Assembly (NCBI RefSeq): GCF_030035675.1
Contig: NC_084482.1
Span: 225,785,943 to 225,849,942, forward strand
Direction: 5' to 3'
Source: Rhineura floridana
Lineage: Eukaryota > Chordata > Lepidosauria > Squamata > Rhineuridae
DNA: 64,000 nucleotides
Shown here: piece by piece, positions 10,528-20,504 of the stretch
Position numbering within the stretch: the first letter of the stretch is position 1
Layout: every line of letters starts with the position of its first letter
Program-made: the position numbers and the translations under genes
Notes under the pieces: generated by a model
Told to the model about the DNA's origin: nothing
Seen by the model: only the letters and a program-made list of their open reading frames with translations
Databases searched by the model: none

Positions 10528-10855
10528 CTGCATTCACACTGTACATTTATTCCACTATTATTCCACTTTAAACCATCATCTTCCTCCAAAGAATCCTGGG
10601 AAATGTAGTTTGAGAAGGGTGCAGAGACTTGTCAGGAGATGCCCAGTCCCCTCACAGAGCTACAATTCTGAGAGTCCCCTTGGAAGAGGGATTGATTGTT
10701 AAACCACTCGGGGAATTGTAGCTCTCTGAGGAAAAGAGGAGCTTCCTGACAACTCTTAGCCCTCTTCACAAACTACATTTCCCAGGATTCTTTGGGGGAA
10801 GCCATGAGTATTTAAAGTGGAATAATAGCGGAATAAATATCTGGTGCGACTGTGA
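10528..10855. mobile_element. Palindromic MITE with ~35-bp terminal inverted repeats
   Basis: The ends are inverted: TTATTCCACTATTATTCCAC near 10,549 and its complement near 10,815-10,835. The inner halves carry AATCCTGGGAAATGTAGTTT and its complement. A matching copy at 37,351-37,686 shows it was in the ancestral unit. It is probably a non-autonomous hAT-like element, but the family is not certain. Confidence 0.65.
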
Positions 10856-11871
10856 CCTAAGAGTCCCCAGCTGTGTGACCACACCTATGAGAAGGCAGGA
10901 AGAGGCCCTGGAATAGTCCACCTTCCAGAGATCTCCTGATTGGCTATTAGACCCCCGAGCTGTTGCTGCCAGGCCTTTTCTTACAAGAGTCAGAACCATC
11001 CTAAGCTTTGTCGAAGTGTCTTAGTGTTAGGAGTAGTCAGTATTTCATCATGTGCTTCAATTTGCAACCGCCCTTGGATCTTTATTGGGAGATTTCTACC
11101 TGTGCCTTGTGGGTGTTCTGGGTTCAGGATTTTCATGTTGCTCTTTTATATGCACTTATATTTTTAATAAAGCCACCTCATATTGACTGGTGTATGTTCT
11201 TTCCTAAGCCTTGGGTTGCAAAACCAGTACCTTGGCCTTTGGGATATGTGCTACCATTTAGCTGTTTTGCTTGGGCTCCAAGAAGCAAAGAGTCTGGTCT
11301 TTAGCACTTGCCTCTTTGGAATCCTAAGCATGTCTGTTCAACGTAAGGTTTGAGAGTCCCCTGGCCCAAACGGGTGGACAGAAGGGATGGTAGCAACATG
11401 GCCTACCTGATAGGGCTGGCTTTGGTTATTTACCAGCTCTGGTGAAGTTGGTCACTGCAGGGTGCCTGAAAAAGAGCTGTGGTGTTCAGCAGCATTCTAC
11501 GTTGCAGAGCTGGTTTTGGGGTTTCAAGGATTTTGGGACCCAGTGATCATGACAGACATAAGATTAAGTGGCTCCCAGAACCAGATGAGAGAAAGAAGTG
11601 TTGTCAAACCAATTGGAAACAGTGGCCATAGCACTATCAGATTAAGTCTTGCCCATACTGGTATAGTGGAGAAGGCAGAAGTCCTCCCCTCACAGCAACG
11701 GGACGAGAAGATCCAGCATAGAGAGAAACTGCTCTTGTACCTTCAGCCCTTGCCAGGCCAGAAGATGGTGACACAGGAAGGCTCAGGATGGGCAGGGCAG
11801 ACTTACTGGCCACAGCCTTACCAATAACCTTTCAGCCATAGTAAAGAAGGGACAGACAGAAGGATCCCTAC
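10856..11871. other. Unit 2 intron, no gene seen
   Basis: The stretch matches 37,687-38,731 of unit 3 nearly throughout. It has no splice-bounded coding sequence that I can support. Confidence 0.55.
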
Positions 11872-11997
11872 CCAGAGAAGTCACATTCCCACAGATCTGC
11901 AGCAAGGTGTCTTTCTACAGAGCCCTTTGGCCTGGATCCAGCAGAGTCCGCTCCTCCTTGGACAGACAGGCAGTCACCTCCTCAAAGGACACCAAGC
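11872..11997 (-). pseudogene. Unit 2 KRAB-A exon with an in-frame stop
   Basis: On the minus strand the exon reads LVSFEEVTACLSKEERTLL, then DPGQRAL, a TAG stop, then KDTLLQICGNVTSLG. KRAB-A recruits the TRIM28 co-repressor in KZFPs. Both splice signals look usable: acceptor CCCTCCAG at 11,998-12,005 and donor GGGTAGGG at about 11,871. The exon is 126 nt, against the typical 127. Where unit 3 has CAG (Gln) after RAL, this copy has TAG. The usual [10 protein letters not shown] core is altered to VTACLSKEER, losing the conserved Trp of the EEW triplet. With the stop and ruined fingers, this gene copy cannot make a KRAB-zinc-finger protein. Confidence 0.85.
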
Positions 11998-12289
11998 CTG
12001 GAGGGGGAAGGAAGAGGGAAGGTTTGGTGAGGAAAAGGTAACTCCGTGGCTGACTTAGCAAAAAATCCTAACTTGTACCAAAATCTCAGCAGGAGCAGTA
12101 GAAAAACTCTGCTACAAGGACCCCCTAAATGTCACCAATTGCAGCCTCCTTACCTACAGCCCACTGCATTTCTCCTCCTTGTGGCCTGACTGGGGGACTC
12201 AGATCGGATGTCTGAAAAGGGCCCAGAGAACAGCTGCCTTCTCCAAGGTCAACAGAGCTCCGATTCTTGATTTGGGACTCAAGACAGAG

Positions 12290-13500
12290 CCGGAGGAGCG
12301 TCCTGTGATGCCCACAAGGTGGCGCCGCGCCTTCGGGGGGCGCAGCTGCAGCGTCCCTCAGCCTCAGAGACTAAGCTAAAGGGACCCTTCCGGCGCGCTT
12401 CGGGTCGAGGACCTCGGGGTGTCCCCAGGACCCCTCCCTACAGGGGCCGGGGCTGAGCCTGCTCCCCGGTGGGGCCAGTCCCACTTCCCTCCCTCGCGCT
12501 GGAGAGTCGGCCTGGCCGACATCCGGGAGGAGGGCGCCCCTCGCCCCACACGCACGTCGGGACTCCTTGGCCAGAAGTAGCCCAGCATCGAGGCGCCTCC
12601 CCACGCCCAGCGCTGCCTTTATCCTCCCCGCCCTGGACGGAGGCAGCCCACCCCGGGGACCGCACGGTGGAGAGGCACCAGGAACGGGATGGATGAATAG
12701 CCCGAGGTCAGCGGGAAGCCCCTCCGGAGAAGAAGGGGGCTTCGCGGTCCGTTCCCTCTAGCCTCTGCCGGCAGCCTTGCAGCCAATTACGCCCCCTCCC
12801 CCCAACCAAAGGAGGCTTCTTGCCCCCTCCACTAGACAGAGCTCAGAGGGGGGAGAGCGGCAGAGCTTCCAATCAAAAGCCTGCACATTCGGGGGGGGGA
12901 GGCTTGGAGAGCAGCTCGTGGATTCCTGGTGAGGGATCCTTTCCTTCCTGGGGGGGGGGAAGCTCTTTTTCCTCCCGCCCCAGCCAAGCAAGGCTGTGTC
13001 CTCCCCACCACCACCGCCACCCAAGCTGGCCTGCTGGCCACCCATCCCATGGGCCGGGGGCGGGTGGATCTCTACAGAGCAAGAAGATTTAAACAGGGCT
13101 GTGCAATGCAAACCTGGGAGCTCGACTGCACGGATTCCTCGAGGGGCGTTTGGGAGGGGGCTCTTCCTCCCCCCCCAAAAAAAACCCTTACCTCTTTGTC
13201 CTCTCCAGGCACCAGTCTGGCCTTTGCCCGGGAATCTGACCACGCTGATTTCCCCTTCCTGGAGGGTCTCAACTGCCACAACTCCGCCCCACGGAATATC
13301 TCCCGCCCCTCCACAAATCCCCCTCCTCTTCCTCTCCCTCCCTCCCTTTCTTTAAGCTGCGCCGATGGCCCTTCGGAACCTGTTCCAGCGACACTTCGGG
13401 TTCCTTTTCGAAGGCAGAGAACCATAGGGCTACGGCGGAGAGCACACCTTCAGCATGACCGGACTGCTTCCTGCACGTGTCGGAGCCGGGGGAGGAGCCC
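12290..13500 (-). promoter_or_regulatory. CpG-rich promoter-like block of unit 2
   Basis: The block is GC-rich with many CpGs, unlike the flanking A/T-rich repeats. It lies 5' of the unit 2 KRAB exon and matches 39,150-40,180 in unit 3 (shared landmarks GACCTCGGGGTGTCCCCAGG and GGGGCGTTTGGGAGGGGGCT). It most likely held the promoter and 5' UTR exon(s) of the minus-strand gene. I could not identify a start site or the exon carrying the initiator ATG. Open frames here are GC-driven and not supported as genes. Confidence 0.65.
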
Positions 13501-13789
13501 CCTGGTCGTCTCCGCGGGCTCAGGGACAGAGGAGCGCCGTCCTTCCTCAGAGTACTACGAGGCTGTTGCCCGGGCTCCTCTTTTTCTGCTTCCTAACCCT
13601 AACCTCTCAAGGCCGACCCTGAAGGAAAACAAACGCCCCTGCCGGTGGATTGGTTGCAGCAGAGGAGAAATTGACTCGGAGCTTCCTTAAAACATCCCCC
13701 TGATAATTGAGCTGCACTTCACCAGAGAAGCGTATAAAATGACCCCAATTCTATGGGGAAATCACATGCTTTAAATGTGCAGTGGATGT

Positions 13790-14135
13790 GCTTTAAATGT
13801 ATGGCCCTTGAGATCTTTTCCAATCGGCTTCCGACTTCCGGCCGTATCTGGTCACCAACCTCTTCCCTAGTTGGCAAAGACTCCCTTTTAGCAGGAGGGC
13901 TGGTTGAGTCTGCCCTGTGTTGCAGTTTTACATTTACCAATTTTGTGGAAACATGCTGCAGCATATACATATATGTAGCATGTAGTAAATATAATACATA
14001 CAGACTTAAGACAATCGGCTTAAATTGGCCTAGGCCAACATATAATCATGGCTACAGAGCTCTCTCTTGATCTTTTTAAAGTATTAGAGTTCTGTTTCAA
14101 ACACTCTGGTTCAGGCTTCTTGACCTGAGTTAGGC
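13790..14135 (+). repeat. Copy of the ~370-bp intron repeat
   Basis: This matches 1,085-1,320 and 35,160-35,545, from CCAATCGGCTTCCGACTTCC to GAGTTAGGCCTGAGTT. An inverted copy is at 17,690-18,070. Confidence 0.65.
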
Positions 14136-14151
14136 CTGAGTTAATGTGTTT

Positions 14152-14250
14152 ATGAACACGGGAAGCTGCCTTCGACTGAGTCAGATCCATCAGTCCACCT
14201 GGCTCAGTATTGTCTATACTATAAAATGGCCTCACAGGTTAAGATTGGCT
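14152..14250 (-). mobile_element. tRNA-derived SINE 3' fragment
   Basis: The reverse complement matches the 3' half of the SINE at 17,319-17,520 (GACAATACTGAGC... to AAGGCAGCTTCC). Confidence 0.6.
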
Positions 14251-14269
14251 CCCCACCTCTCTCTAGTAG

Positions 14270-14400
14270 ATAAATCATATAAATGTATGGAGTGTGGAAA
14301 GAGTTCCCATTACCATGAGAACCTTATTTCTCATAAAAGAAAGCATACAAGCAAGCAATGATAAAAAGTATGGAATGTGGTCAGACCTTCTTAAGGAAAC
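14270..14400 (+). pseudogene. C2H2 zinc-finger remnant on the + strand
   Basis: The frame reads [18 protein letters not shown] then HKRKH, keeping C-X2-C-X12-H-X3-H spacing but lacking the conserved Phe. A second Cys-pair region follows out of frame (KVWNVVRPS, from MECGQTF in another frame). All other fingers between 1 and 40 kb are on the minus strand, so this is a relic in the opposite orientation, abutting BovB sequence. Confidence 0.7.
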
Positions 14401-14409
14401 TAGGGGTCT

Positions 14410-14712
14410 ATCCTGTTTTTGTTGTTATACACTTTCAAGTCCATCTCGACTTACGGCGACACTATGAATCGGTGACCTCCAATAGCATCTGTCGTGAACC
14501 ACCCTGTTCAGATCTTGTATGTTCAGGTCTGTGGCTTCCTGTATGGAATCAATCCATCTCTTGTTTGGCCTTCCTCTTTTTCTACTCCCTTCTGTTTTCC
14601 CCAGCATTAATGACTTTTCTAGTGAATCATATCTTCTCATGATGTGTCCAAAATATAACTTCAGTTTCATCATTTTAGCTTGTAGTGACAGTTCTGCTTT
14701 AACGGACCCACC
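14410..14712 (-). mobile_element. BovB (RTE) LINE C-terminal fragment, minus strand
   Basis: The minus strand encodes KLKLYFGHIMRRYDSLEKSL then MLGKTEGSRKRGRPNKRW, the hallmark BovB C-terminus, followed by the 3' UTR motif CTCGACTTACGGCGAC (as the complement). Confidence 0.85.
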
Positions 14713-15052
14713 ATTAAAGACATCTTGGAAGAAAATCTTACTTGTCAACAAGTGATTGCCAAAATGAATTGTCGGGAAGTCAGAAGAAGGCTAGAACTGG
14801 GGAGGGCAGCTATGAGAGAACTAGAAAAGGTCCTCAAATGCAAAGATGTATCACTGAACACTAAAGTCAGGATCATTCAGACCATGGTTTTCCCAATCAC
14901 TATGTATGGATGTGAAAGTTGGACAGTGAAAAAAATGCGTAAGAGAAAAATCAGCTTATTTGAAATGTGGTGCTGGAGGAGAGCTTTGCAGATACCATGG
15001 ACTGCCAAAAAGACAAATAATTGGGTGTTAGAACAAATTGATTTTGGCAATC
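14713..15052 (+). mobile_element. BovB (RTE) LINE fragment, plus strand
   Basis: The frame after 14,760 reads KVRIIQTMVFPITMYGCESW and ISLFEMWCWRRALQIPWTAK, typical of BovB after the RT core. The first ~50 bp (14,713-14,758, VKDILEENLT) instead match the C-terminus of the LINE at 15,053-15,787, in opposite orientation. BovB resumes at 15,788. Confidence 0.8.
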
Positions 15053-15787
15053 ACTGTGGCCGAGTAAGATTTTCTTCCAAGATAACATCTTTAACAGTGG
15101 GTCCATAAGTGGCTGTGGAAGCCAATTCTAGATCTACACAGCCTCCTTCCAGATGGAAGATAGGCGCGATGAGGATTTGCTTGACACGCCTTCTGCTTAG
15201 ATCGTTTGCCCCTTTTGCTCTGTGCTTGTGCTTCTTCAAAGTCCATAGCATCTTTGATAATAGCCAACCTCCAACTGGGACGCTCATGGGTCAAAGGTTC
15301 CCTATTCTCAATTGTCATGTTACATTTTTTTAGATTAACTTTAAGAACATCTTTAAACCTCTTTTGCTGTCCACCAATATTTCATTTTCCATCCTTAAGT
15401 TGGGAGTAGCAGCTGCTTTGGAAGACGGTGATCAGGCATTTGAACAATATGGCCAGTTCAGCGACGTTGAAGGATCATTATTTCCACACTGGTGGTCTTT
15501 CCTTCTTCCAAAACACTAACATTAGTCCGTATATCTTTCCAAATAATTTGCAGAATTTTCCAGAGGCAGCATTGGTGGAATCTTTCCAGAAGTTGAAATT
15601 GGCGTTTTGGCATTTATAATTGGTCCATGTTTCACAGGTGTGCAGTAAGGTTGGTAGTACAATGGCTTTGTAAATAAGTGTTTTGGCCTCCCTGCAGATA
15701 TCTCGATGCTCGAACACTCTATGCTTCATTCGGGAGTATGCGGCACTCGCAGAGCTCAGATGATCTTGAATTTCAGAATTGATGTCT
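15053..15787 (-). mobile_element. Second LINE type (C2H2-like C-terminus), inserted in BovB
   Basis: The minus strand encodes TLIYKAIVLPTLLHTCETWT and, toward its 3' end, a C-terminal segment GRRLCRSRIGFHSHLWTH followed by DVILEENLTRPQ. This family is common in reptile genomes; I do not assign a clade. Fragments recur at 51,078-51,150 and 61,785-62,060. It separates two pieces of plus-strand BovB. Confidence 0.7.
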
Positions 15788-16085
15788 TAAACCGGAACTA
15801 TCACTAGAAGCTAAACTGAGGTTATCATACTTTGGGCACATCATGAGAAGACCTGATTCACTAGAAAAGACAATAATGCTGGGAAAGACAGAAGGGAGTA
15901 GAAAAAGAGGGAGGCCAAACAAAAGATGGATTAATTCCTTACACAAGAAAGGGAAATAATGCTTCTGTGTTTTGCCTCATATCTCAAGTTCCACAAATGC
16001 TAGAAATTTGTTATGTGCCTCCAAGTCGACTATGACTTATGGCGACCCTATGAATCAGTGACCTCCAAGAGCATCTGTCATGACT
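15788..16085 (+). mobile_element. BovB LINE, 3' continuation
   Basis: The frame reads LSLEAKLRLSYFGHIMRRPD and LGKTEGSRKRGRPNKRWINS, followed at 16,010-16,080 by the 3' UTR-type CAAGTCGACTATGACTTATG segment. Confidence 0.75.
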
Positions 16086-16970
16086 TTCATTAAAAGGAAA
16101 GCTGAGAATCTTGGGATTATGACTCCTCCCACAGACAGGGCCATGTTTTCAATGCTGAAGGAGATTGGAGGGAGGGGAGGCTGGAGTGCTCCTTCTTGAT
16201 TGACACACATCACAATCAGAGGGGGGTTTTACACATGGCTTTCCACTCACAGTGCTTTTAGGGATGTTGATGCAAATCACACTTGTCTTTCACTTGGGCT
16301 CCTTTGCAAGTTCAATCTCTCCTGAGCAGGATGCCTCAAAGGGTTGGGGAGGAGGGGAGGCAACGTCCCTCCCTCCAATCACTTCCTATTTTGATTACCA
16401 ACAACGTCATATACTCACCATCCACCACCTTTGTTTTGTTTTCATGCCATATTTATGCCTGTTCCTTTTTTTGTTTGAGTGGATACAGTATTTATTATTA
16501 GAACAATAAGTCACCCCCCCTTTCCCACCCACCCCTTTCCTTAGTTGTAGGGCCAGGGATGGCTGAGAGTTCCTTTTCAACTGTTAATTGTTTTAGGGTT
16601 GAGTTTTAATGTTTTGGCAGAGCTTCCTTGTGCCTCGTTCCTTCACACTTCACTTTTAGGGCTGGTATTTGTGAGCGATTTCCTTCCATTCTATTCTCAT
16701 ATTCCTTATCTCCATCTACATTTTTAGCAGAGTTTTGTCCTGTGTAGGTCTGGGACTTTGCATGTCAGTCTTCTTAAAAATGAAAAAGTTATAGTCTTGT
16801 CTTAGTTTTCCTCCCAACCTGCTTCTTCCCAACACTCAAGCAAATTGCTCCATCTCAGCTCACTCACCAGACGGACCCAGTCAGTTCTTCGGCACCCACT
16901 TCAGTCCCCAGTTGTCTTTGTGCTGCTCGACCACATTGAACACCCCAGATCACGTGGGGAACTTTTGATC
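16086..16970. other. No feature recognised
   Basis: A/T-rich sequence with short C and T runs. I see no coding signal, RNA gene or named repeat. Confidence 0.5.
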
Positions 16971-17085
16971 CTTGAGATGTTATTGGACTCCACCTCCCAT
17001 CAGCTGCAGCCAGCACAGCCAATAGGGAGGGACGGTGAGAGTTGGAGCCCAACAGCATCTGCAGGGCCAAAAGGTCCCCGTCCAA
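16971..17085. mobile_element. Short palindromic MITE
   Basis: The inverted halves read GATGTTATTGGACTCCACCT and the complement of GAGTTGGAGCCCAACAGCAT, a foldback seen widely in reptile genomes (probably a hAT-type MITE). A degraded relative lies near 29,865-29,910. Confidence 0.55.
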
Positions 17086-17318
17086 AAAATGAGGGTTCAG
17101 CAAAAACATCATCTGGGCAAATATTCAACCAACACAGAGAGGGAAATGCTGGTTGGGCTGTTTATTTTGCAGCCAGACCTTCCCCTCCAAAGAAATTAAA
17201 GCACAGTAGAAGAGAAAGGAGTCCACAGGTGGAATACACCCCATGGCCTGGATGGTTCCGGAATATACCTTTTCAACCCTCGGTATTGCACCAAATGTTA
17301 TTGCTTGTGAATGCCAAG

Positions 17319-17520
17319 GGGGCAGGGCTGTAGCTCAGCCGTTGAGCATCTGCCTTGCATGCAGGAGGTCCTGGGTTCAATCCCCAGTGGCATCTCCAGG
17401 TGGAGCTGGGAGAGAGGGCCTGCCTGCAACCCTGCGGAGCTGCTGCCAGTCAGTGTAGACAATATTGAGCTGCATGGACCAATGGATGTGACAGTATAAG
17501 GCACCTTCCTGAGTTCCTAA
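17319..17520 (+). mobile_element. tRNA-derived SINE with CR1-like tail
   Basis: The head resembles a tRNA with box A-like TAGCTCAGCCGTTGAGCATC and box B GGTTCAATCCCC. The body continues to CAGTGTAGACAATATTGAGC and a tail TATAAGGCACCTTCCTGAGT. It is not a tRNA gene because the body follows the head directly and the stem arms do not close. Confidence 0.8.
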
Positions 17521-17689
17521 ACACGATAACGCCACTGGCCAAGCAATTTCTCTCCACTCCTCATAAATTCAACCCATTACTGACAATGTAGTTTATCACA
17601 CACTTTCTGGAGAGTTCGCTGATGTTTACAAAAGTCTGGAAGTTCCCCTAGTTGACCACAGTGAGCCCTTTTGACACCCCTGAAATGTC

Positions 17690-18115
17690 TGTGCCAACTG
17701 AGGCCTAGCTCAGGTCAGGAATCTTCAACTGGAATGTTTAATACAGAGGTCTAATAGTTAAAACAGACCAAGAGAGAGTTCTGTAGCCGTTATATATGTT
17801 TGCCTATCCAATTTAAGTCTATTGTTGTCAGTCTGTATTATGTATGTTGTGTGTAATGCATGTGTATACACAGAAGTATGTTTCCACAAAACTAGTAAAC
17901 TGAAAACTCCAACACAGGACAGCCTTCGAACACTCCTGCACAGACACAACCAGCCCCTCCTGCTGAAAGCGAGGTCCATAATTTGCTCCAATAGCCAAGA
18001 GCTGGTGAGCAGATGTGGCCAGAAAGTGGAAGCTGATTGGAAAATTTATTTAAAATACATCAGCATCTGCAAGAGACCAATATGCGCATCTCAACTTGGA
18101 AAGATGGGAGCATAA
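17690..18115 (-). repeat. Inverted copy of the unit intron segment
   Basis: The reverse complement matches 13,790-14,135 and extends further to match 1,040-1,110 (GAGATGCACACACTGG region). With the copy at 13,790 it brackets 3.6 kb containing BovB and a + strand finger remnant. Confidence 0.65.
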
Positions 18116-18860
18116 AGAAAGAAAAGAGAAATTAACAGCAAATTATGCAGAAATGAATTTTGGGGAAGGGGAACAATAAGAAAGTGTTTGTCAGCAAAAT
18201 AAAATGCAACAAGTACACGGAAAGAACAAAACAGAATGCAAATAATGCACCTTAAGCCAAGAGATGGAACAGCTATTCTCTGCCAAGATCACAGCCTGTT
18301 ATATTGGAATTAATTAAAATTAAGACTTTGAAACGTAACTCTACCTACGTTTGGGGGTTTTCCGTGGTAGCTGTCTGTCACCTGATGGAAATAGGAATTC
18401 TGGGCTAGGTTGACTTTAGTGTAGTTTCCCATTCTTGGACAAGGTGGAAGATCTGCTCTGCCACAGCAGATCCTCAGAGACAGCCCCTGCAGGACCAAGA
18501 GGTCTTCAAGTCTCCTGAGAGTTTGCACTTGCTCTGCCAGTGTAATCCCAGCTGCAAAACTGCCCCCTGTCTTTCTGCCACCCCTTCTATCTCACACTTA
18601 CCTATCTACACCCTTTTTAACCTGAAGGGGATGCCACCTCTGATGGGATTTCAGGTTCACCACTATCTCCTGCCCATGAGCCCTAGTTAAGCAGCACCAA
18701 ATCACCATTCTGTATCTTTAGTCCGTAACCAGGTTAAGAAAAAAAAAACTGTTAGCCAGCACCACAAGAATATAGGTTTGGTGTAATCTGCCTTCTCTCA
18801 TAGAGATAACCTGGTTGTGCTTTTTAAACAAAGAAAAATGTTTATTTACTTATATATTTA
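18116..18860. other. No feature recognised
   Basis: No coding signal or named repeat is seen. Confidence 0.5.
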
Positions 18861-18865
18861 TTACA

Positions 18866-19027
18866 CTAAGAGCGCCAGTGTGCCATAGTGGTTAGAGCAT
18901 TGGACTACGACCTGGGAGACCAGGGTTAGAATCCTCACACAGAAATGAAGCTCCCTGGGTGACCTTGGGCCAGTGACTGCCTCTCAGCCTCTGAGGAAGG
19001 CAATGATAAGCCATCTCTGAATACCGT
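18866..19027 (+). mobile_element. tRNA-derived SINE, 5' part, split by a LINE
   Basis: The head reads GTGGTTAGAGCATTGGACTA then CCAGGGTTAGAATCC (box A and box B), a squamate tRNA-SINE. The body reaches CATCTCTGAATACCG and stops; the BovB-like tail resumes at 20,440 (CATAGCGTTGCCATAAGTCG). Confidence 0.75.
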
Positions 19028-20439
19028 TTATTTTATTTATTTAATATTTATTAATTAATTACATCTATATACCACCCCATAACCAAAGCTCTCTGGGCGG
19101 TTTACAGCAACTAAAAACATTAAAAACAAATATACAAATTTAAAACACATCTTTTAAAAACAATTTAAAACACAATTTAAAATTTAAAAACAATTTTAAA
19201 TGACATGCTAAAATGCCTGGGAGAAGAGGAAAGTCTTGACTGGCACCGAAAAGATAAGTGTTGGCACCAGGCACACCTCATATGGGAGATCATTCCATAA
19301 TTTGGGGGCCACCACTGAGGAGGCCCTCTCCCTTGTTCCCATCCTCCGAGCTTCCCTCAGAGTAGGCACCCAGAGGAGGGCCTTAGATGTTGAGCATAGT
19401 GTATGGGTGGGTTCGTATCGGGAGAGGCGTTCCATCAGGTATTGTGGTCCCAAGCCATGTAAGGCTTTATAGGTCAAAACCAGCACCTTGAATAGAGCTT
19501 AGAAACATACAGGCAGCCAATGCAAGCAGGCCAGAATCGGTTTTATATATTCAGACCATCTGGTCCCTGCTACCAATCTGGCCGCTGCATTTTGTACAAG
19601 CTGCAGTTTCCGAACTGTCTTCAGCCCCACGTAGAGTGCATTGCAGTAATCTAACTCGGAGGTTACCAGAGCATGGGCAACTGAAGCCAAGTTATCCCTG
19701 TCCAGATAGGGGCACAGCTGGACCACCAACTGACGTTGGTAGAAGGCACTCCGTGCCACCGAGGCTACCTGAGCCTCAAGTGACAGAGATGGTTCTAGGA
19801 CAACTCCCAAATTCTAAACCAGCTCCTTCAGGGGCAGTGCAACCCCATCCAGGACAGGTTGGACATCCATCATCTGGTCAAAAGAACCCCGCACTAGGAG
19901 CATCTGAGTCTTGTCTGGATTGTGTCTCAGTTTATTAGCCCTCATCCAGTCCATTGTCGAAAGCAGGCACTGGTTCAGTCTCACCTGAAGAAGATGAAAA
20001 GAAGTAGAGCTGCGTGTCACCAGTGTACTGATGGCAACGCACGCCAAAGCTCCGGATGATCAAACCCAACGGTTTCATGTAGAAGTTGAACACCATGGGG
20101 GACAGAACTGACCCCTGAGGAACCCCCTACTGGAGAGTCTAGGGTGCCGAGCAATGTTCCCCAAGCACCACCTTCTGGAGCCGACCTGCCAAGTAGGAGC
20201 AGAACCACCACCATGCAGTCCCTCCCACTCCCAACTCAGCCAGTCTTCCCAGAAGTATACCATGGTTGATGGTATCGAAAGCTGCTGAGAGGTCAAGGAG
20301 AACCAACAGAGTCACACTCCCCCTGTCTCTCTTCCAACAAAGGTCACCATACAGGGCGACCAAGGCTGTTTCCATGCCAAAACCAGGCCTGAAACCCGAC
20401 TGAAATGGATCCAGATAATCGGTCTCATCCAAGACCGAT
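19028..20439 (-). mobile_element. L2-like LINE, 5'-truncated, inserted in a SINE
   Basis: The minus strand encodes in several frames the CR1/L2-type RT: DPFQSGFRPGFGMETALVAL, LVLLDLSAAFDTINHGILL, ANKLRHNPDKTQMLLV, LQLVQNAAARLVAGTRWSEY, and the C-terminal segment MLVLTYKALHGLGPQYLMER. The 3' UTR (AACCGCCCAGAGAGC complement, near 19,090) ends in an A/T-rich tail at 19,028-19,060. Several frame breaks mark it as old. Confidence 0.8.
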
Positions 20440-20500
20440 TCTATTCATAGCGTTGCCATAAGTCGCGATCAACTTGAAGGCAGTCCATTTCCATTTTTTT
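20440..20500 (+). mobile_element. Tail of the SINE split by the L2-like LINE
   Basis: The sequence CATAAGTCGCGATCAACTTG AAGGCAGTCC is the BovB-like tail seen complete in the SINE at 27,255-27,645. Confidence 0.7.
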
Positions 20501-20504
20501 TATT

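Noticed and set aside
12758-13690. Several overlapping long frames on both strands
   Set aside because: They reflect a GC-rich promoter-like block; none has a domain, and the unit 3 copy does not keep the same frames.
17319-17400. tRNA gene
   Set aside because: Box A and box B are present, but the sequence continues into a SINE body and the acceptor stem does not pair.
18866-18950. tRNA gene
   Set aside because: It is the head of a tRNA-derived SINE, as shown by the body and BovB-like tail.
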